64,000 nucleotides of DNA from Chitinophagaceae bacterium UBA2791 (GTDB lineage: Bacteria > Bacteroidota > Bacteroidia > Chitinophagales > Chitinophagaceae), in contig DEHV01000039.1 of the NCBI GenBank assembly GCA_002352105.1, positions 16,559 through 80,558 of the forward strand, read 5' to 3'. Below are positions 33,839 through 42,596 of this stretch, piece by piece. The first letter of the stretch is position 1. Every line of letters starts with the position of its first letter. The notes beneath the pieces were generated by a model, which saw only the letters and a program-made list of their open reading frames with translations, did not search any database and was not told the origin of the DNA. A program made the translations under genes and the position numbers.

Positions 33839-35155
33839 TTATCTTCTTCCCATCATACGTCCCATTGGCATCTTATTCATCATTTTCATCATATCCTTCA
33901 TCTGCTCAAATTGTTTCATGAACGCGTTGATCTCGGAAATATCCTTCCCGCAGCCCCTGGAGATCCTTTTCTTCCTGCTGGCATCGATGATATCCGGGTT
34001 TCGCCGCTCCAACGGGGTCATCGACTGGATAATGGATTCAATGCCCTTGAAAGAGTCTTCACTGATGTCCAGATCCTTGATGGACTTGCCCACGCCGGGA
34101 ATCATCCCCAGCAGGTCTTTGATATTGCCCATCTTTTTTATCTGGCCCAACTGCTGCTGGAAATCTTCAAAATCAAACTGGTTCTTACGGATCCTTTTCT
34201 CCAGCTTCCTGGCCTGATCTTCATCGAACTGCTCCTGGGCTTTTTCAACCAGCGTGGTGATATCGCCCATTCCCAGGATACGCTGGGCCATACGCTCGGG
34301 ATAAAACACATCCAGGGTGTCCATTTTCTCGCCGCTGCTCACGAACTTGATGGGCTTTCCTACCGTGTATTGAATGGATAATGCAGCCCCTCCCCTGGTA
34401 TCGCCATCCAGTTTGGTAAGGACCACGCCGGAAAAATCAAGCCGGTCATTAAACGCTTTGGCCGTATTCACCGCGTCCTGGCCGGTCATCGCATCTACCA
34501 CGAAAAGGATCTCCTGCGGATTAACGGCGGCCTTGATATCGGCAACTTCCGTCATCATGGCCTCATCAACCGCCAACCTTCCCGCAGTATCTATGATCAA
34601 CACATTCTTATTCCGCGACCTGGCTTCCTTTACGGCGTTGGCGGCTATTTCCACCGCATTCTTATTTTCCGGCTGGCTGAACACATCCACATTGATCTGT
34701 TCGCCCAATACCCTTAACTGTTCGATCGCCGCAGGGCGGTATATATCCGCCGCCACCAGCATGGGCGACAATCCCTTCTTGGTCTTCAGAAAATTGGCCA
34801 GCTTGGCGCTGAAAGTGGTTTTACCGCTACCCTGCAGGCCGGCGATAAGGATGATGGCCGGGGCGCCCTTTACATTGAATTCGCTTTCCCGCCCTCCCAT
34901 CAGCGCGGCCAGCTCGTCCTTTACGATTTTTACGATCAGCTGGCCCGGACTCACGGCAGTTAATACTTTCTGGCCAATGGCCTTATCCTTGACCTTGTCT
35001 GTAAACTCTTTTGCGATCTTATAGTTGACGTCGGCATCCACCAGGGCCCTGCGAATTTCTTTCACCGTGGCGGCGATATTTAATTCCGTGATACGCCCCT
35101 CGCCCTTGATCTGCTTAAACGCCGACTCCAGTCGTTCCGATAAATTTTCAAACAT
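33839..35155 (-). CDS. ffh: Signal recognition particle protein Ffh
   Basis: A 438-residue SRP54 GTPase that, with 4.5S RNA and FtsY, delivers nascent membrane proteins to the translocon. The N domain (MFENLSERLESAFKQIKGEGRI) sets the ATG at 35155; an upstream in-frame start would add unrelated residues. G domain motifs are LQGSGKTTFSAKLA, DTAGR and TKLDGD. The C-terminal M domain is methionine-rich (FMKQFEQMKDMMKMMNKMPM). It has a -7 box just upstream, beside a long inverted repeat. Confidence 0.97.
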   Translation of the reverse strand: MFENLSERLESAFKQIKGEGRITELNIAATVKEIRRALVDADVNYKIAKEFTDKVKDKAIGQKVLTAVSPGQLIVKIVKDELAALMGGRESEFNVKGAPAIILIAGLQGSGKTTFSAKLANFLKTKKGLSPMLVAADIYRPAAIEQLRVLGEQINVDVFSQPENKNAVEIAANAVKEARSRNKNVLIIDTAGRLAVDEAMMTEVADIKAAVNPQEILFVVDAMTGQDAVNTAKAFNDRLDFSGVVLTKLDGDTRGGAALSIQYTVGKPIKFVSSGEKMDTLDVFYPERMAQRILGMGDITTLVEKAQEQFDEDQARKLEKRIRKNQFDFEDFQQQLGQIKKMGNIKDLLGMIPGVGKSIKDLDISEDSFKGIESIIQSMTPLERRNPDIIDASRKKRISRGCGKDISEINAFMKQFEQMKDMMKMMNKMPMGRMMGRR

Positions 35156-35186
35156 AGCGGTGTGATTTCTGTTGAATGCTAAAATG

Positions 35187-35194
35187 CAAAAATA
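35187..35194 (-). promoter_or_regulatory. -7 box of ffh
   Basis: The minus strand reads TATTTTTG followed by CA, an exact TAnnTTTG match about 31 bases before the ffh ATG. The space normally holding the -33 element is occupied by a 16-bp-arm hairpin that ends two bases from the box. Confidence 0.5.
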
Positions 35195-35196
35195 AA

Positions 35197-35243
35197 AAGG
35201 TAAAATGTAAATAAACCACAAGGCTGCATTTACATTTTACCTT
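35197..35243. repeat. 16-bp perfect inverted repeat between the sigma factor gene and ffh
   Basis: AAGGTAAAATGTAAAT (35197-35212) and its exact reverse complement (35228-35243), with a 15-base loop. Downstream on the minus strand the sequence is T-rich, so it can terminate the sigma factor transcript. It also abuts the ffh -7 box. Confidence 0.8.
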
Positions 35244-35318
35244 CCTGTTACGAGGGCAAGTTACAATAAGATAGGGAGCGTATATTTTTCCCGAGAAGTA
35301 TATTTTTTCAATAAGGGC

Positions 35319-36185
35319 CTAGCCCAGGTATCCTTTTAATTCCACCGTCCGCGAATTCGTCCGGAGTTTGGTGATCGCCTTATCCTTTATCTGGCGAACC
35401 CTTTCCCGGGTGAGATTAAACTTATCGCCAATATCTTCCAGGCTCATCGGATGATCCTGGCCTATGCCAAAAAAATAGCAGATCACTTCTTTCTGCCGTT
35501 CCGTAAGCACCTGAAAAGAACGGTCTATTTCCTGCTTTAATGATTCCAGGTGCTCAATATTCATCTCAGCCCTTTCCGCGTTGGGGTTTTCCATAACATC
35601 CACCAGCGTGCTTTCTTCGCCGTCGGAAAGCGGCGTATCCATGCTCACATGACGCCCGCCCAATCCAAGAGTGGCAGACACTTCATCCGTTTCCAGGCCC
35701 AGCAGCTCCGCCAGCTCTTCAGTAGACGGTTCGCGCTCAAACTCCTGCTCTAACTGGGAAAAAGCTTTTTGAACCCTGTTGGTAAGCCCTACTTTATTCA
35801 ATGGGAGACGCACGATCCTCGATTGCTCGGCGAGCGACTGCAGAATGCTCTGGCGGATCCACCATACGGCATAAGAAATAAATTTAAACCCGCGGGTCTC
35901 GTCGAAACGTTGCGCAGCCTTTATCAATCCAAGGTTTCCCTCATTGATCAGGTCCGGCAGGGAAAGGCCCTGGTTCTGGTATTGTTTTGCAACGGACACC
36001 ACAAACCGAAGATTGGCCTTGGTCAGTTTATCCAACGCCGCCTGATCGCCCTGCTTAATGGCGCGAGCCAATCGAACTTCTTCTTCAGAATTGATCAACT
36101 CTACTTTACCGATTTCCTGAAGATATTTTTCTAAGCTCTGAGATTCACGGTTCGTGATCGACTTTGTGATCTTCAGCTGACGCAT
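35319..36185 (-). CDS. rpoD: Primary RNA polymerase sigma factor (RpoD/SigA type)
   Basis: A 288-residue sigma-70 factor without region 1.1, as is usual for the Bacteroidota housekeeping sigma. Region 1.2 (SLEKYLQEIGKVELINSEEEVRLARAI), region 2 (NLRFVVSVAKQYQNQGLSLPDLINEGNLGLIKAAQRFDETRGFKFISYAVWWIRQSI), region 3 and region 4 with the helix-turn-helix SLEDIGDKFNLTRERVRQIKDKAI are all present. It would be the factor that reads the TAnnTTTG boxes listed here. The ATG at 36185 is preferred to the one two codons upstream. Confidence 0.95.
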   Translation of the reverse strand: MRQLKITKSITNRESQSLEKYLQEIGKVELINSEEEVRLARAIKQGDQAALDKLTKANLRFVVSVAKQYQNQGLSLPDLINEGNLGLIKAAQRFDETRGFKFISYAVWWIRQSILQSLAEQSRIVRLPLNKVGLTNRVQKAFSQLEQEFEREPSTEELAELLGLETDEVSATLGLGGRHVSMDTPLSDGEESTLVDVMENPNAERAEMNIEHLESLKQEIDRSFQVLTERQKEVICYFFGIGQDHPMSLEDIGDKFNLTRERVRQIKDKAITKLRTNSRTVELKGYLG

Positions 36186-36493
36186 GCTCATAGGAACACA
36201 TTTAAGGGTTTATTGGAATTTTAAACATGGGGTCCCCATAAAAACGAAGTATTGCCGATTTTGTTATGCGCCCTTCCCATTCCGGGTCCATTTTCAATCA
36301 TGCGATTTAACAAAACAGTATGATTAGCATAAGAATATAACACATAATTTAATGATTATCAATTATTTAATATAATAAAACAGCCTGTTTACCCCATCAT
36401 TCCCCCCGGGGCCCAAAACAAAATAATTTCGGGGTATGCTATATTTTTCTATTATTGCACTATTAGTATTACAAAAGATCAATTTGCCTGTAA
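36186..36493. other. 308-bp divergent intergenic region upstream of the sigma factor gene
   Basis: AT-rich, holding the promoters of the sigma factor gene and the START-like gene, but no exact TAnnTTTG box was found in either direction. The clearest structure is the palindrome ATGGGG-T-CCCCAT at 36227-36239, in the presumed sigma factor leader. No small gene or RNA was recognised. Confidence 0.5.
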
Positions 36494-36874
36494 ATGAGCA
36501 AGAAACAATTATTTACGTTAGAGTTTCCGGTTAGATGTTCCCCATCTATACTGTACGAGTTTTTGAGTACTCCGGCTGGTTTGCAGGAATGGTTTGCCGA
36601 TAAGGTGGACGAACGGGACAGCGTATTCAGCTTTTCCTGGAATGGAACCGTGGACAAGGCAGAAGTAGTTGAAACAGAACAGGATAAATATATCCGTTTT
36701 CATTGGCTCCATCTTCCGAAAGAGGAATATTTCGAATTCAGGATCGAAAAATCAGAAGTAACCAATCTTACCATACTGGTCATCAAAGATTTCGCTGAAA
36801 AGGGAGACATCAAGGATCAGAGCCAGTTGTGGGACTACCAGGTGAAGGAACTGTTCCACCGGCTGGGCAACTAA
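36494..36874 (+). CDS. START-like (SRPBCC/AHSA1) domain protein
   Basis: A 126-residue single-domain protein of the SRPBCC/AHSA1 hydrophobic-pocket fold. The opening (FTLEFPVRCSPSILYEFLSTPAGLQEWFADKV) and the later FRIEKSE and LWDYQVKELFHRLG segments match the Bacteroidota START-like family. No ligand is known. It is divergent from the sigma factor gene, with convergent and unrelated neighbours, so context gives no role. Confidence 0.85.
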   Translation: MSKKQLFTLEFPVRCSPSILYEFLSTPAGLQEWFADKVDERDSVFSFSWNGTVDKAEVVETEQDKYIRFHWLHLPKEEYFEFRIEKSEVTNLTILVIKDFAEKGDIKDQSQLWDYQVKELFHRLGN

Positions 36875-36955
36875 AACCTCAGGCTGCAAGCGCGCGTAAA
36901 AACATCGTCGCTTTCAGCAACATCTATACTATTTTATTAAGAACGCGCTAACGCA

Positions 36956-37567
36956 TCAGGAACCCAGCGCCTGGAAAAGTTCGCGATAATAGGCCGGCAG
37001 GCTGGCGTTTAAACGATTCCACTGGTCCAGCGGAATGCTCGCGGTCAGTTTACAATACGCTTTTTCTCCCAATACGCGCGCGCAGGTTGCCGCATCAAGC
37101 CCGGCCAGCTTCTTGTAGTGTTCCGGCAACAGGTCGTGGCGCCACTCGTCTTCATCCGTCGCCGCCATGAAATCCATTGCCGCCAGCCTTTCCATGTTCT
37201 TTAAGAGAACGGGTAAAAAATGTTTTTTATACTTTCCTTTGAGATGAAGCGTTACGCTGAAAAAATTTCCCCACCAGAACATGGTGCGGACAGCAAAAAT
37301 ATCTTCCTTGCCAAAACGCCTGGGATAGTCCAGCATCACGTAAGGAAGCCCCCGGTAATTCTCTCCCCTCGCGATCTTTGGCGAAGCCAGGAACAGTTCG
37401 GGGAAGGAGGAAAAAGACGCGTTACCCTCATATGCTTTTAATGTTTCGGACATCAGCCCGAAGAGATGATAGACCTTTTCTATAATGGCATTCTTTGTTA
37501 AAAGCCAGTCTGCATTTTGCGCTATTGCCAATTCCTCTGCCGAAAGCGTTATTTTTGCTTCTTTCAT
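36956..37567 (-). CDS. Conserved hypothetical protein
   Basis: A 203-residue soluble protein not recognised as any known family. It has no signal peptide or membrane segment; it is mixed alpha/beta, with an aromatic-rich middle (RGLPYVMLDYPRRFGKEDIFAVRTMFWWGNFFSVTLHLKG). Normal codon use and composition, and a start codon facing the LptF/G gene with only 38 bp between them, indicate a real gene. Divergent transcription with the LPS-transport permease is the only contextual hint. Confidence 0.65.
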   Translation of the reverse strand: MKEAKITLSAEELAIAQNADWLLTKNAIIEKVYHLFGLMSETLKAYEGNASFSSFPELFLASPKIARGENYRGLPYVMLDYPRRFGKEDIFAVRTMFWWGNFFSVTLHLKGKYKKHFLPVLLKNMERLAAMDFMAATDEDEWRHDLLPEHYKKLAGLDAATCARVLGEKAYCKLTASIPLDQWNRLNASLPAYYRELFQALGS

Positions 37568-37605
37568 CAGTTAAAGATAATATCCATTCATTCAGCAATC
37601 CCACG

Positions 37606-39054
37606 GTGTTAAAAAAACTAGATATACTGATCATCAAATCCTTTATAGGACCATTCATCGCTACTTTTTTTATCACCCTGTTCGTGCTGATCCTCCAGTT
37701 CTTCTGGCTATGGATAGACGATATTGTGGGCAAAGGCATTGACAGCCCTACCATCATGCGCCTGATCCTGTACCTCAGCGCCACCCTTGTTCCGCTGGCC
37801 CTTCCGCTCGCCGTATTGTTATCTTCCATCATGACTTTCGGCAATCTCGGCGAAACCTTCGAACTGGTAGCCATTAAATCGGCCGGGATAGGCCTGACGC
37901 GATTCATGCGCCCTATTTTTATCATTGCATTATTGCTTTCGGGACTTGCCTTTCTTTTTAACAACAATGTGATCCCCATCGCCAACCTGAAGATGCGCAC
38001 GCTGCATACGGATATCGTGAATAAAAAACCGGCGTTCGATCTGAAAGTGGGCGTTTTTTATACTACCATTCCCGGCTATGCGATAAAGGTTGCGGAAAAA
38101 AAAGACGATTCCACGCTGATCAATGTGATCATTTACGAGAGCAATCCCGGGTTCCAGGACAATATCATCGTAGCCGAACAGGGGATCATGCGCGTAACGC
38201 CTGATCAGCATTTCCTTGAGTTTACGCTGAAGGACGGATGGAGATATGAAGAAAGAGGCGATCGCAATTCGGCCAATACCGATCTGATCAGGCTGGGCTT
38301 TAAAGAATACAAGAAAGTGCTGGACCTTAGCTCGCTTCAACTCAATCTCACTTCCGACAGCGCCTACAGGAACCGTTATGAGATGCTGAGCATCCGGCAG
38401 CTTTCGCAGGGGATCGACTCGCTGGAAAAGATCAACAGCTCCTATGAGGGCCAGGTGCGGAAAAGCCTCCAGGTTTACCTGCCCTTCAACAGGTATATCG
38501 ACAGCGGATGGATCAACGTAAATGTTCCGCCGCAAAAAGCGCTGCATGTTGGGGATCTTATTTCCGATAGCCTTAAGCTGGAGGTGATAGACCAAGCCAT
38601 TTCGTACGCCAGTTCCATAAAAGCCAATCTACAGATCGGCGCGTCGGACTATACCGGCCGAAGAAAAGAGCTCCGGTTGCAACTCATCGAGTGGCATTCA
38701 AAATTCACTATGTCCATTTCAGTGGTCGTATTGTTCCTGATCGGCGCGCCGCTGGGCTCTATTGTGCGGAAAGGAGGCATCGGGCTGCCCGTAGTGCTGG
38801 CGGTGATCTTTTTTGTCATCTTCTTCCTGCTGAACAATTTTGGTAAAAAATTTGTAAAAGAAGACGTATTGCAACCCCTGACGGGGATATGGATGGCAAC
38901 ATTCGTGCTGCTGCCTATGGCATTTTTTCTTATTTATAAAGCGATGAACGACTCGCAGCTAATGAATAAGGAATTCTATTTCCGCTTCTTTCGAAAAGCG
39001 AAAACATTTCTGTCAAAAACAGGAATTGCCCGTAATAAGCGGCAATTGACCTAA
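37606..39054 (+). CDS. LptF/LptG family permease
   Basis: A 482-residue permease of the YjgP/YjgQ family, the membrane part of the LptB2FG transporter that extracts lipopolysaccharide from the inner membrane. Typical are the N-terminal LDILIIKSFIGPFIATFFITLFVLI, an extended periplasmic domain, and the C-terminal helices with FLIGAPLGSIVRKGGIGLPVV. The GTG at 37606 places the start right before this conserved region; the upstream reading frame overlaps the divergent gene. Only one LptF/G-type gene lies here. The insert is long and typical of Bacteroidota members. Confidence 0.9.
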   Translation: MLKKLDILIIKSFIGPFIATFFITLFVLILQFFWLWIDDIVGKGIDSPTIMRLILYLSATLVPLALPLAVLLSSIMTFGNLGETFELVAIKSAGIGLTRFMRPIFIIALLLSGLAFLFNNNVIPIANLKMRTLHTDIVNKKPAFDLKVGVFYTTIPGYAIKVAEKKDDSTLINVIIYESNPGFQDNIIVAEQGIMRVTPDQHFLEFTLKDGWRYEERGDRNSANTDLIRLGFKEYKKVLDLSSLQLNLTSDSAYRNRYEMLSIRQLSQGIDSLEKINSSYEGQVRKSLQVYLPFNRYIDSGWINVNVPPQKALHVGDLISDSLKLEVIDQAISYASSIKANLQIGASDYTGRRKELRLQLIEWHSKFTMSISVVVLFLIGAPLGSIVRKGGIGLPVVLAVIFFVIFFLLNNFGKKFVKEDVLQPLTGIWMATFVLLPMAFFLIYKAMNDSQLMNKEFYFRFFRKAKTFLSKTGIARNKRQLT

Positions 39055-39077
39055 TTTTAAGGGTTAAATTCTAACAT

Positions 39078-39821
39078 ATGGATAATTTTAAAAACTCTCG
39101 CAGGCAGTTTATTGGCAAATCAGCAAAGGCCGGCCTGGCCCTTACCGCTGTTTCTTCATTGCCGGTATACTTCTCTGCATGCGCTTCTGACAAGGCGGCC
39201 AAAGACGCTACAGGCTTCGACCAGCAGCCTTTGCCCTATGCCTATAACACGTTGGAACCGGTCATTGACGCGACGACGATGGAACTTCATTACAGCAAAC
39301 ACGCGGCGGGTTACAGCGCCAACCTCAAAGAGGCCGCGCAGGCCGAAGGCATAGATGCCAAGACGCCCCTCGAAGAGACGCTTGCCAATGTTTCGAAATA
39401 TTCCACCAAGCTCCGCAACAACGGGGGAGGGCATTACAACCATGAATTGTTCTGGAAATGCATGAAGCCTTCCGGCGAAGGCCAGCCCTCCGGAAAACTA
39501 CTCGCGGCAATAGAAAAAGATTTTTCTTCCTTCGACGCCTTTAAGACCCAGTTCTCCGACGCTGCCAAAACCAGGTTCGGAAGCGGTTGGGCATGGCTGA
39601 TCATCGGCGCGGATAAAAAACTGGCCATCGGCTCCACCCCCAACCAGGATAATCCCCTGATGGATACCAGCGAGCTGAAGGGATATCCTTTATTGGGCGT
39701 AGACGTATGGGAGCACGCTTATTATCTGAAATACCAGAACCGCCGCCCCGAGTACCTGGAAGCCTGGTGGAATGTGGTGAACTGGGACTATGTGCAATCC
39801 AGGTTTGAACGCCAGGCCTGA
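39078..39821 (+). CDS. Exported Fe/Mn superoxide dismutase
   Basis: A 247-residue Fe/Mn-type superoxide dismutase. Metal ligands are visible: H in MELHYSKHAAGY, H in GGGHYNHELFW, and D and H in GVDVWEHAYYLKYQNRRPEYL. Before the enzyme domain is a twin-arginine leader (NSRRQFIGKSAKAGLALT) ending at a possible lipobox (YFSAC), so it is likely exported folded and perhaps lipid-anchored. It starts 23 bp after the LptF/G gene and may share its transcript. Iron or manganese preference cannot be set from sequence by eye. Confidence 0.92.
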   Translation: MDNFKNSRRQFIGKSAKAGLALTAVSSLPVYFSACASDKAAKDATGFDQQPLPYAYNTLEPVIDATTMELHYSKHAAGYSANLKEAAQAEGIDAKTPLEETLANVSKYSTKLRNNGGGHYNHELFWKCMKPSGEGQPSGKLLAAIEKDFSSFDAFKTQFSDAAKTRFGSGWAWLIIGADKKLAIGSTPNQDNPLMDTSELKGYPLLGVDVWEHAYYLKYQNRRPEYLEAWWNVVNWDYVQSRFERQA

Positions 39822-39837
39822 TACTTATACCGGTCTT

Positions 39838-39858
39838 CCTGCCGCCGGCCGGGGCAGG
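39838..39858 (+). terminator. Hairpin after the superoxide dismutase gene
   Basis: CCTGCC (39838-39843) pairs with GGCAGG (39853-39858) around a GC-rich loop, followed by a T-rich stretch (CATCCTTAATTTTG). It lies 17 bp after the stop codon. Confidence 0.6.
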
Positions 39859-39864
39859 CATCCT

Positions 39865-39872
39865 TAATTTTG
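39865..39872 (+). promoter_or_regulatory. -7 box upstream of the CDF exporter
   Basis: TAATTTTG matches TAnnTTTG and begins six bases after the preceding hairpin. It would start a leader of about 90 bases containing the nested inverted repeat at 39880-39936. No -33 TTTG is seen. Confidence 0.4.
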
Positions 39873-39879
39873 TATACGG

Positions 39880-39936
39880 CGACGGTTCGAACAAGCATGA
39901 ACAGCATTTGCAGTGTTCATCTTTTTTGAACCGTCG
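39880..39936 (+). promoter_or_regulatory. Nested hairpin in the leader of the CDF exporter gene
   Basis: Outer arms CGACGGTTC (39880-39888) and GAACCGTCG (39928-39936) enclose inner arms ATGAACA (39897-39903) and TGTTCAT (39914-39920). The inner hairpin is followed at once by CTTTTTT, so it looks like a terminator enclosed in an alternative outer stem. Confidence 0.5.
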
Positions 39937-39966
39937 TCTTCCTTTCATTTATCAACCGATTGTCTA

Positions 39967-40974
39967 TTGAGCCCGAGCCAGGAAAATCTGGTCATCCAGC
40001 GGATGGTCGTCGTAGTAGCCGTATTGCTGCTGGCCATAAAATTCGGCGCCTACCTGTTGACCGGCTCTGTGGCCGTGCTGACCGACGCCCTGGAAAGCCT
40101 GGTGAATGTTTCTGCGGGGTTTATCGGGCTGTTCAGCTTGTATATTGCCGCGCAGCCAAAGGATAAGAACCATCCTTACGGCCACGGGAAAGCCGAGTTC
40201 TTATCCGCCGGCGTGGAAGGAAGCCTGATCATCGTCGCCGGATCGGTCATCGTATACAAATCGGCGTACAGCATACTCTATCCCCAACCCATTCAGCAGC
40301 TCGACTGGGGCATCGGGCTTATTGCCTTCTCGGCGCTGGTCAATTTTTTCACCGGGTATATCAGCGTCCGGAAAGGAAACCAAAACAATTCTCCTGCGCT
40401 CGTCGCCAGCGGCAAGCACCTGCAAACCGATACCTATTCCACGATAGGCATTATAGTCGGCCTGACCGTTATCTATTTTACAAATATCTACTGGCTCGAC
40501 GGCGTAGTGGGCATATTGTTTGCGATCATCATCCTGATCACCGGCTACCGGATACTGCGAAAATCAATTGCGGGGATGATGGACGAGGCCGACTATGCGC
40601 TGTTGCAGCAGATGGTGGACGCGCTGAACAAGAACAGGCAGGAGAACTGGGTGGATATACACAACCTCAGGGTGATCAAATACGGGGGCCAGCTGCACGT
40701 GGACTGCCACCTGACCCTGCCCTGGTACATGAATATCCGCGAAGCGCATCGGGAAGTGGAAGCGCTGGGCGCGCTGATCCGAAAAGATTTCGGCAACACG
40801 ATCGAATTGTTTGTGCATTCCGACGGATGCCTGTACACCCAATGCGCCATATGCAGCAAACAGGGCTGCCCCGTGCGGCAATCCCCCTTTGAAAAAAGAA
40901 TAGAATGGACAAGAGAGAATTTATTGAATGATGAAAAACACAGCGGGTTGCCCTCGCCGGAACAACAGAAATAA
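39967..40974 (+). CDS. Cation diffusion facilitator (CDF) metal exporter
   Basis: A 335-residue CDF transporter, which exports divalent metals such as zinc, iron or manganese in exchange for protons. It has about six membrane helices; metal-site residues lie in the TDALESLVN segment of helix 2 and in HLQTDTYST of helix 5, and HPYGHGK is in the intervening loop. The cytoplasmic C-terminal domain ends with an unusual cysteine cluster (CLYTQCAICSKQGCPVR), four cysteines that could bind metal. The TTG at 39967 fits family starts; a GTG at 39913 is possible but adds 18 unrelated residues. A structured leader precedes it. Confidence 0.88.
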   Translation: MSPSQENLVIQRMVVVVAVLLLAIKFGAYLLTGSVAVLTDALESLVNVSAGFIGLFSLYIAAQPKDKNHPYGHGKAEFLSAGVEGSLIIVAGSVIVYKSAYSILYPQPIQQLDWGIGLIAFSALVNFFTGYISVRKGNQNNSPALVASGKHLQTDTYSTIGIIVGLTVIYFTNIYWLDGVVGILFAIIILITGYRILRKSIAGMMDEADYALLQQMVDALNKNRQENWVDIHNLRVIKYGGQLHVDCHLTLPWYMNIREAHREVEALGALIRKDFGNTIELFVHSDGCLYTQCAICSKQGCPVRQSPFEKRIEWTRENLLNDEKHSGLPSPEQQK

Positions 40975-41070
40975 CAGATGCTTACCTTTATCAAAAAAAG
41001 CGAAACCGCTTATGGATCATCCGATCTTCTATCAACCTATTTTTACGCCTAAACCATAATATCATTGGCT

Positions 41071-42438
41071 ATGACCTCATGGAAAGATTATCAGGAAAAA
41101 AATAAAGACCGTTTTTTAGAAGAGCTCCTCGAACTGTTGCGCATCCCTTCCGTAAGCGCGAAATCGGAATGCCGGGAAGACATGAAAAGATGCGCCGAAG
41201 CGGTGAAGAAAAGCCTGCTGGACGCGGGAGTGGACCGCGCAGAAGTGTATAACACCGATGGACACCCGATCGTATACGGAGAAAAGATCATCGACCCTTC
41301 CAAACCCACCGTGCTGGTGTACGGGCACTATGATGTTCAGCCCGCCGAGCCGCTGGAGCTGTGGAACAGCCCGCCTTTTGAACCGGTTGTGAGGGATGGC
41401 AAGATCTATGCCCGCGGATCGGCAGACGATAAGGGGCAGTTTTACATGCATGTGAAAGCGCTCGAGATCATGACCAAAACCAATTCTCTTCCCGGAAACA
41501 TAAAATTCCTCATCGAAGGAGAAGAAGAAGTGGGATCGCTGAACCTGGGAAAATTTGTCAGGGCCAATAAGGACCTGCTTAAAGCCGATGTGATCCTGAT
41601 CAGCGACAGCTCGATGCTGAGCATGGAAACGCCTTCCATAGACATCGGGGTACGCGGACTTTCCTATATCCAGGTGGAAGTGACAGGGCCCAACCGCGAC
41701 CTGCACAGCGGCATATACGGCGGCGCCGTGGCCAACCCCATCCTCATCTTATCCAAAATGATCGCTTCCTGCCACGACGAGAACAACCGCATCACCATTC
41801 CCGGGTTTTACGACGATGTGCTGGAAGCCACCGGGGAGGAAAGAAAGCTGATGGCCGAAGCGCCCTACGATGAAGCGGCGTACAAGAGCGATCTCGGCGT
41901 AAAAGAACTATGGGGAGAAAAGGGTTATACCACCAACGAAAGGACCGGCATACGCCCCACGCTGGAAGTGAACGGCATATGGGGAGGATATACCGGCGAG
42001 GGCTCCAAGACCGTGCTGCCTTCAAAAGCCTATGCCAAGATCTCGGCAAGACTCGTTCCCAACCAATCTTCCGAAAAGATCACGGAGCTCTTGCTCGGTC
42101 ATTTCAAAAAGATCGCTCCTGCAAGCGTTCGCGTGGAAGCTATGGCATATCACGGGGGCGAGCCCTATATCACTCCTATCGACTCTCCCGCTTACCAGGC
42201 GGCTGCGAAAGCGATCAAAGCCTCCTTCGGCAAAAATGCCATACCGGTTCGCGGAGGAGGCAGTATTCCCATCTGCTCCATCATGGAAAAAGAACTTGGC
42301 GTCAAGATCGTGTTTATGGGCTTTGGGCTGGATAGCGATAACCTGCATTCCCCGAATGAAAAATTCGACCTGTTCAATTACTATAAGGGCATCGAGACCA
42401 TTCCTTATTTCCATAAATTTTTCGCGGAAAGCAAATAG
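41071..42438 (+). CDS. M20 family metallodipeptidase
   Basis: A 455-residue zinc peptidase of the M20/M25/M40 family that cleaves dipeptides or small N-acyl amino acids in the cytoplasm. Metal ligands and catalytic residues are in VYGHYDVQPAE (H, D), RGSADDKGQ, and EGEEEVGS (E-E). A dimerisation domain occupies about 195-360, with the GPNRDLHSG motif. The length matches carnosinase-like dipeptidases. The ATG at 41071 is chosen over a TTG two codons earlier. No operon partner is evident. Confidence 0.93.
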   Translation: MTSWKDYQEKNKDRFLEELLELLRIPSVSAKSECREDMKRCAEAVKKSLLDAGVDRAEVYNTDGHPIVYGEKIIDPSKPTVLVYGHYDVQPAEPLELWNSPPFEPVVRDGKIYARGSADDKGQFYMHVKALEIMTKTNSLPGNIKFLIEGEEEVGSLNLGKFVRANKDLLKADVILISDSSMLSMETPSIDIGVRGLSYIQVEVTGPNRDLHSGIYGGAVANPILILSKMIASCHDENNRITIPGFYDDVLEATGEERKLMAEAPYDEAAYKSDLGVKELWGEKGYTTNERTGIRPTLEVNGIWGGYTGEGSKTVLPSKAYAKISARLVPNQSSEKITELLLGHFKKIAPASVRVEAMAYHGGEPYITPIDSPAYQAAAKAIKASFGKNAIPVRGGGSIPICSIMEKELGVKIVFMGFGLDSDNLHSPNEKFDLFNYYKGIETIPYFHKFFAESK

Positions 42439-42596
42439 AGCAAGATGCGATAGTTTGAGATGGATATCGCTGAATAAAAATCGCTAAGCGGCAAAGAGAT
42501 CGACTACAACGTTTTTTTAATCGGACAGCAATTGAACGTTGACGCGTATATTGGATTTTTAGCGGTTTGTATATTATAACGGAATAATGGATTGAC

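Noticed and set aside
33839..36185. Possible 4.5S RNA gene near ffh
   Set aside because: The ffh flanks were read for the conserved SRP RNA tetraloop region and nothing convincing was seen.
39913..39966. GTG start adding 18 residues to the CDF exporter
   Set aside because: The extra residues are encoded by the arms of the nested hairpin and do not match family N-termini; the TTG at 39967 fits better.
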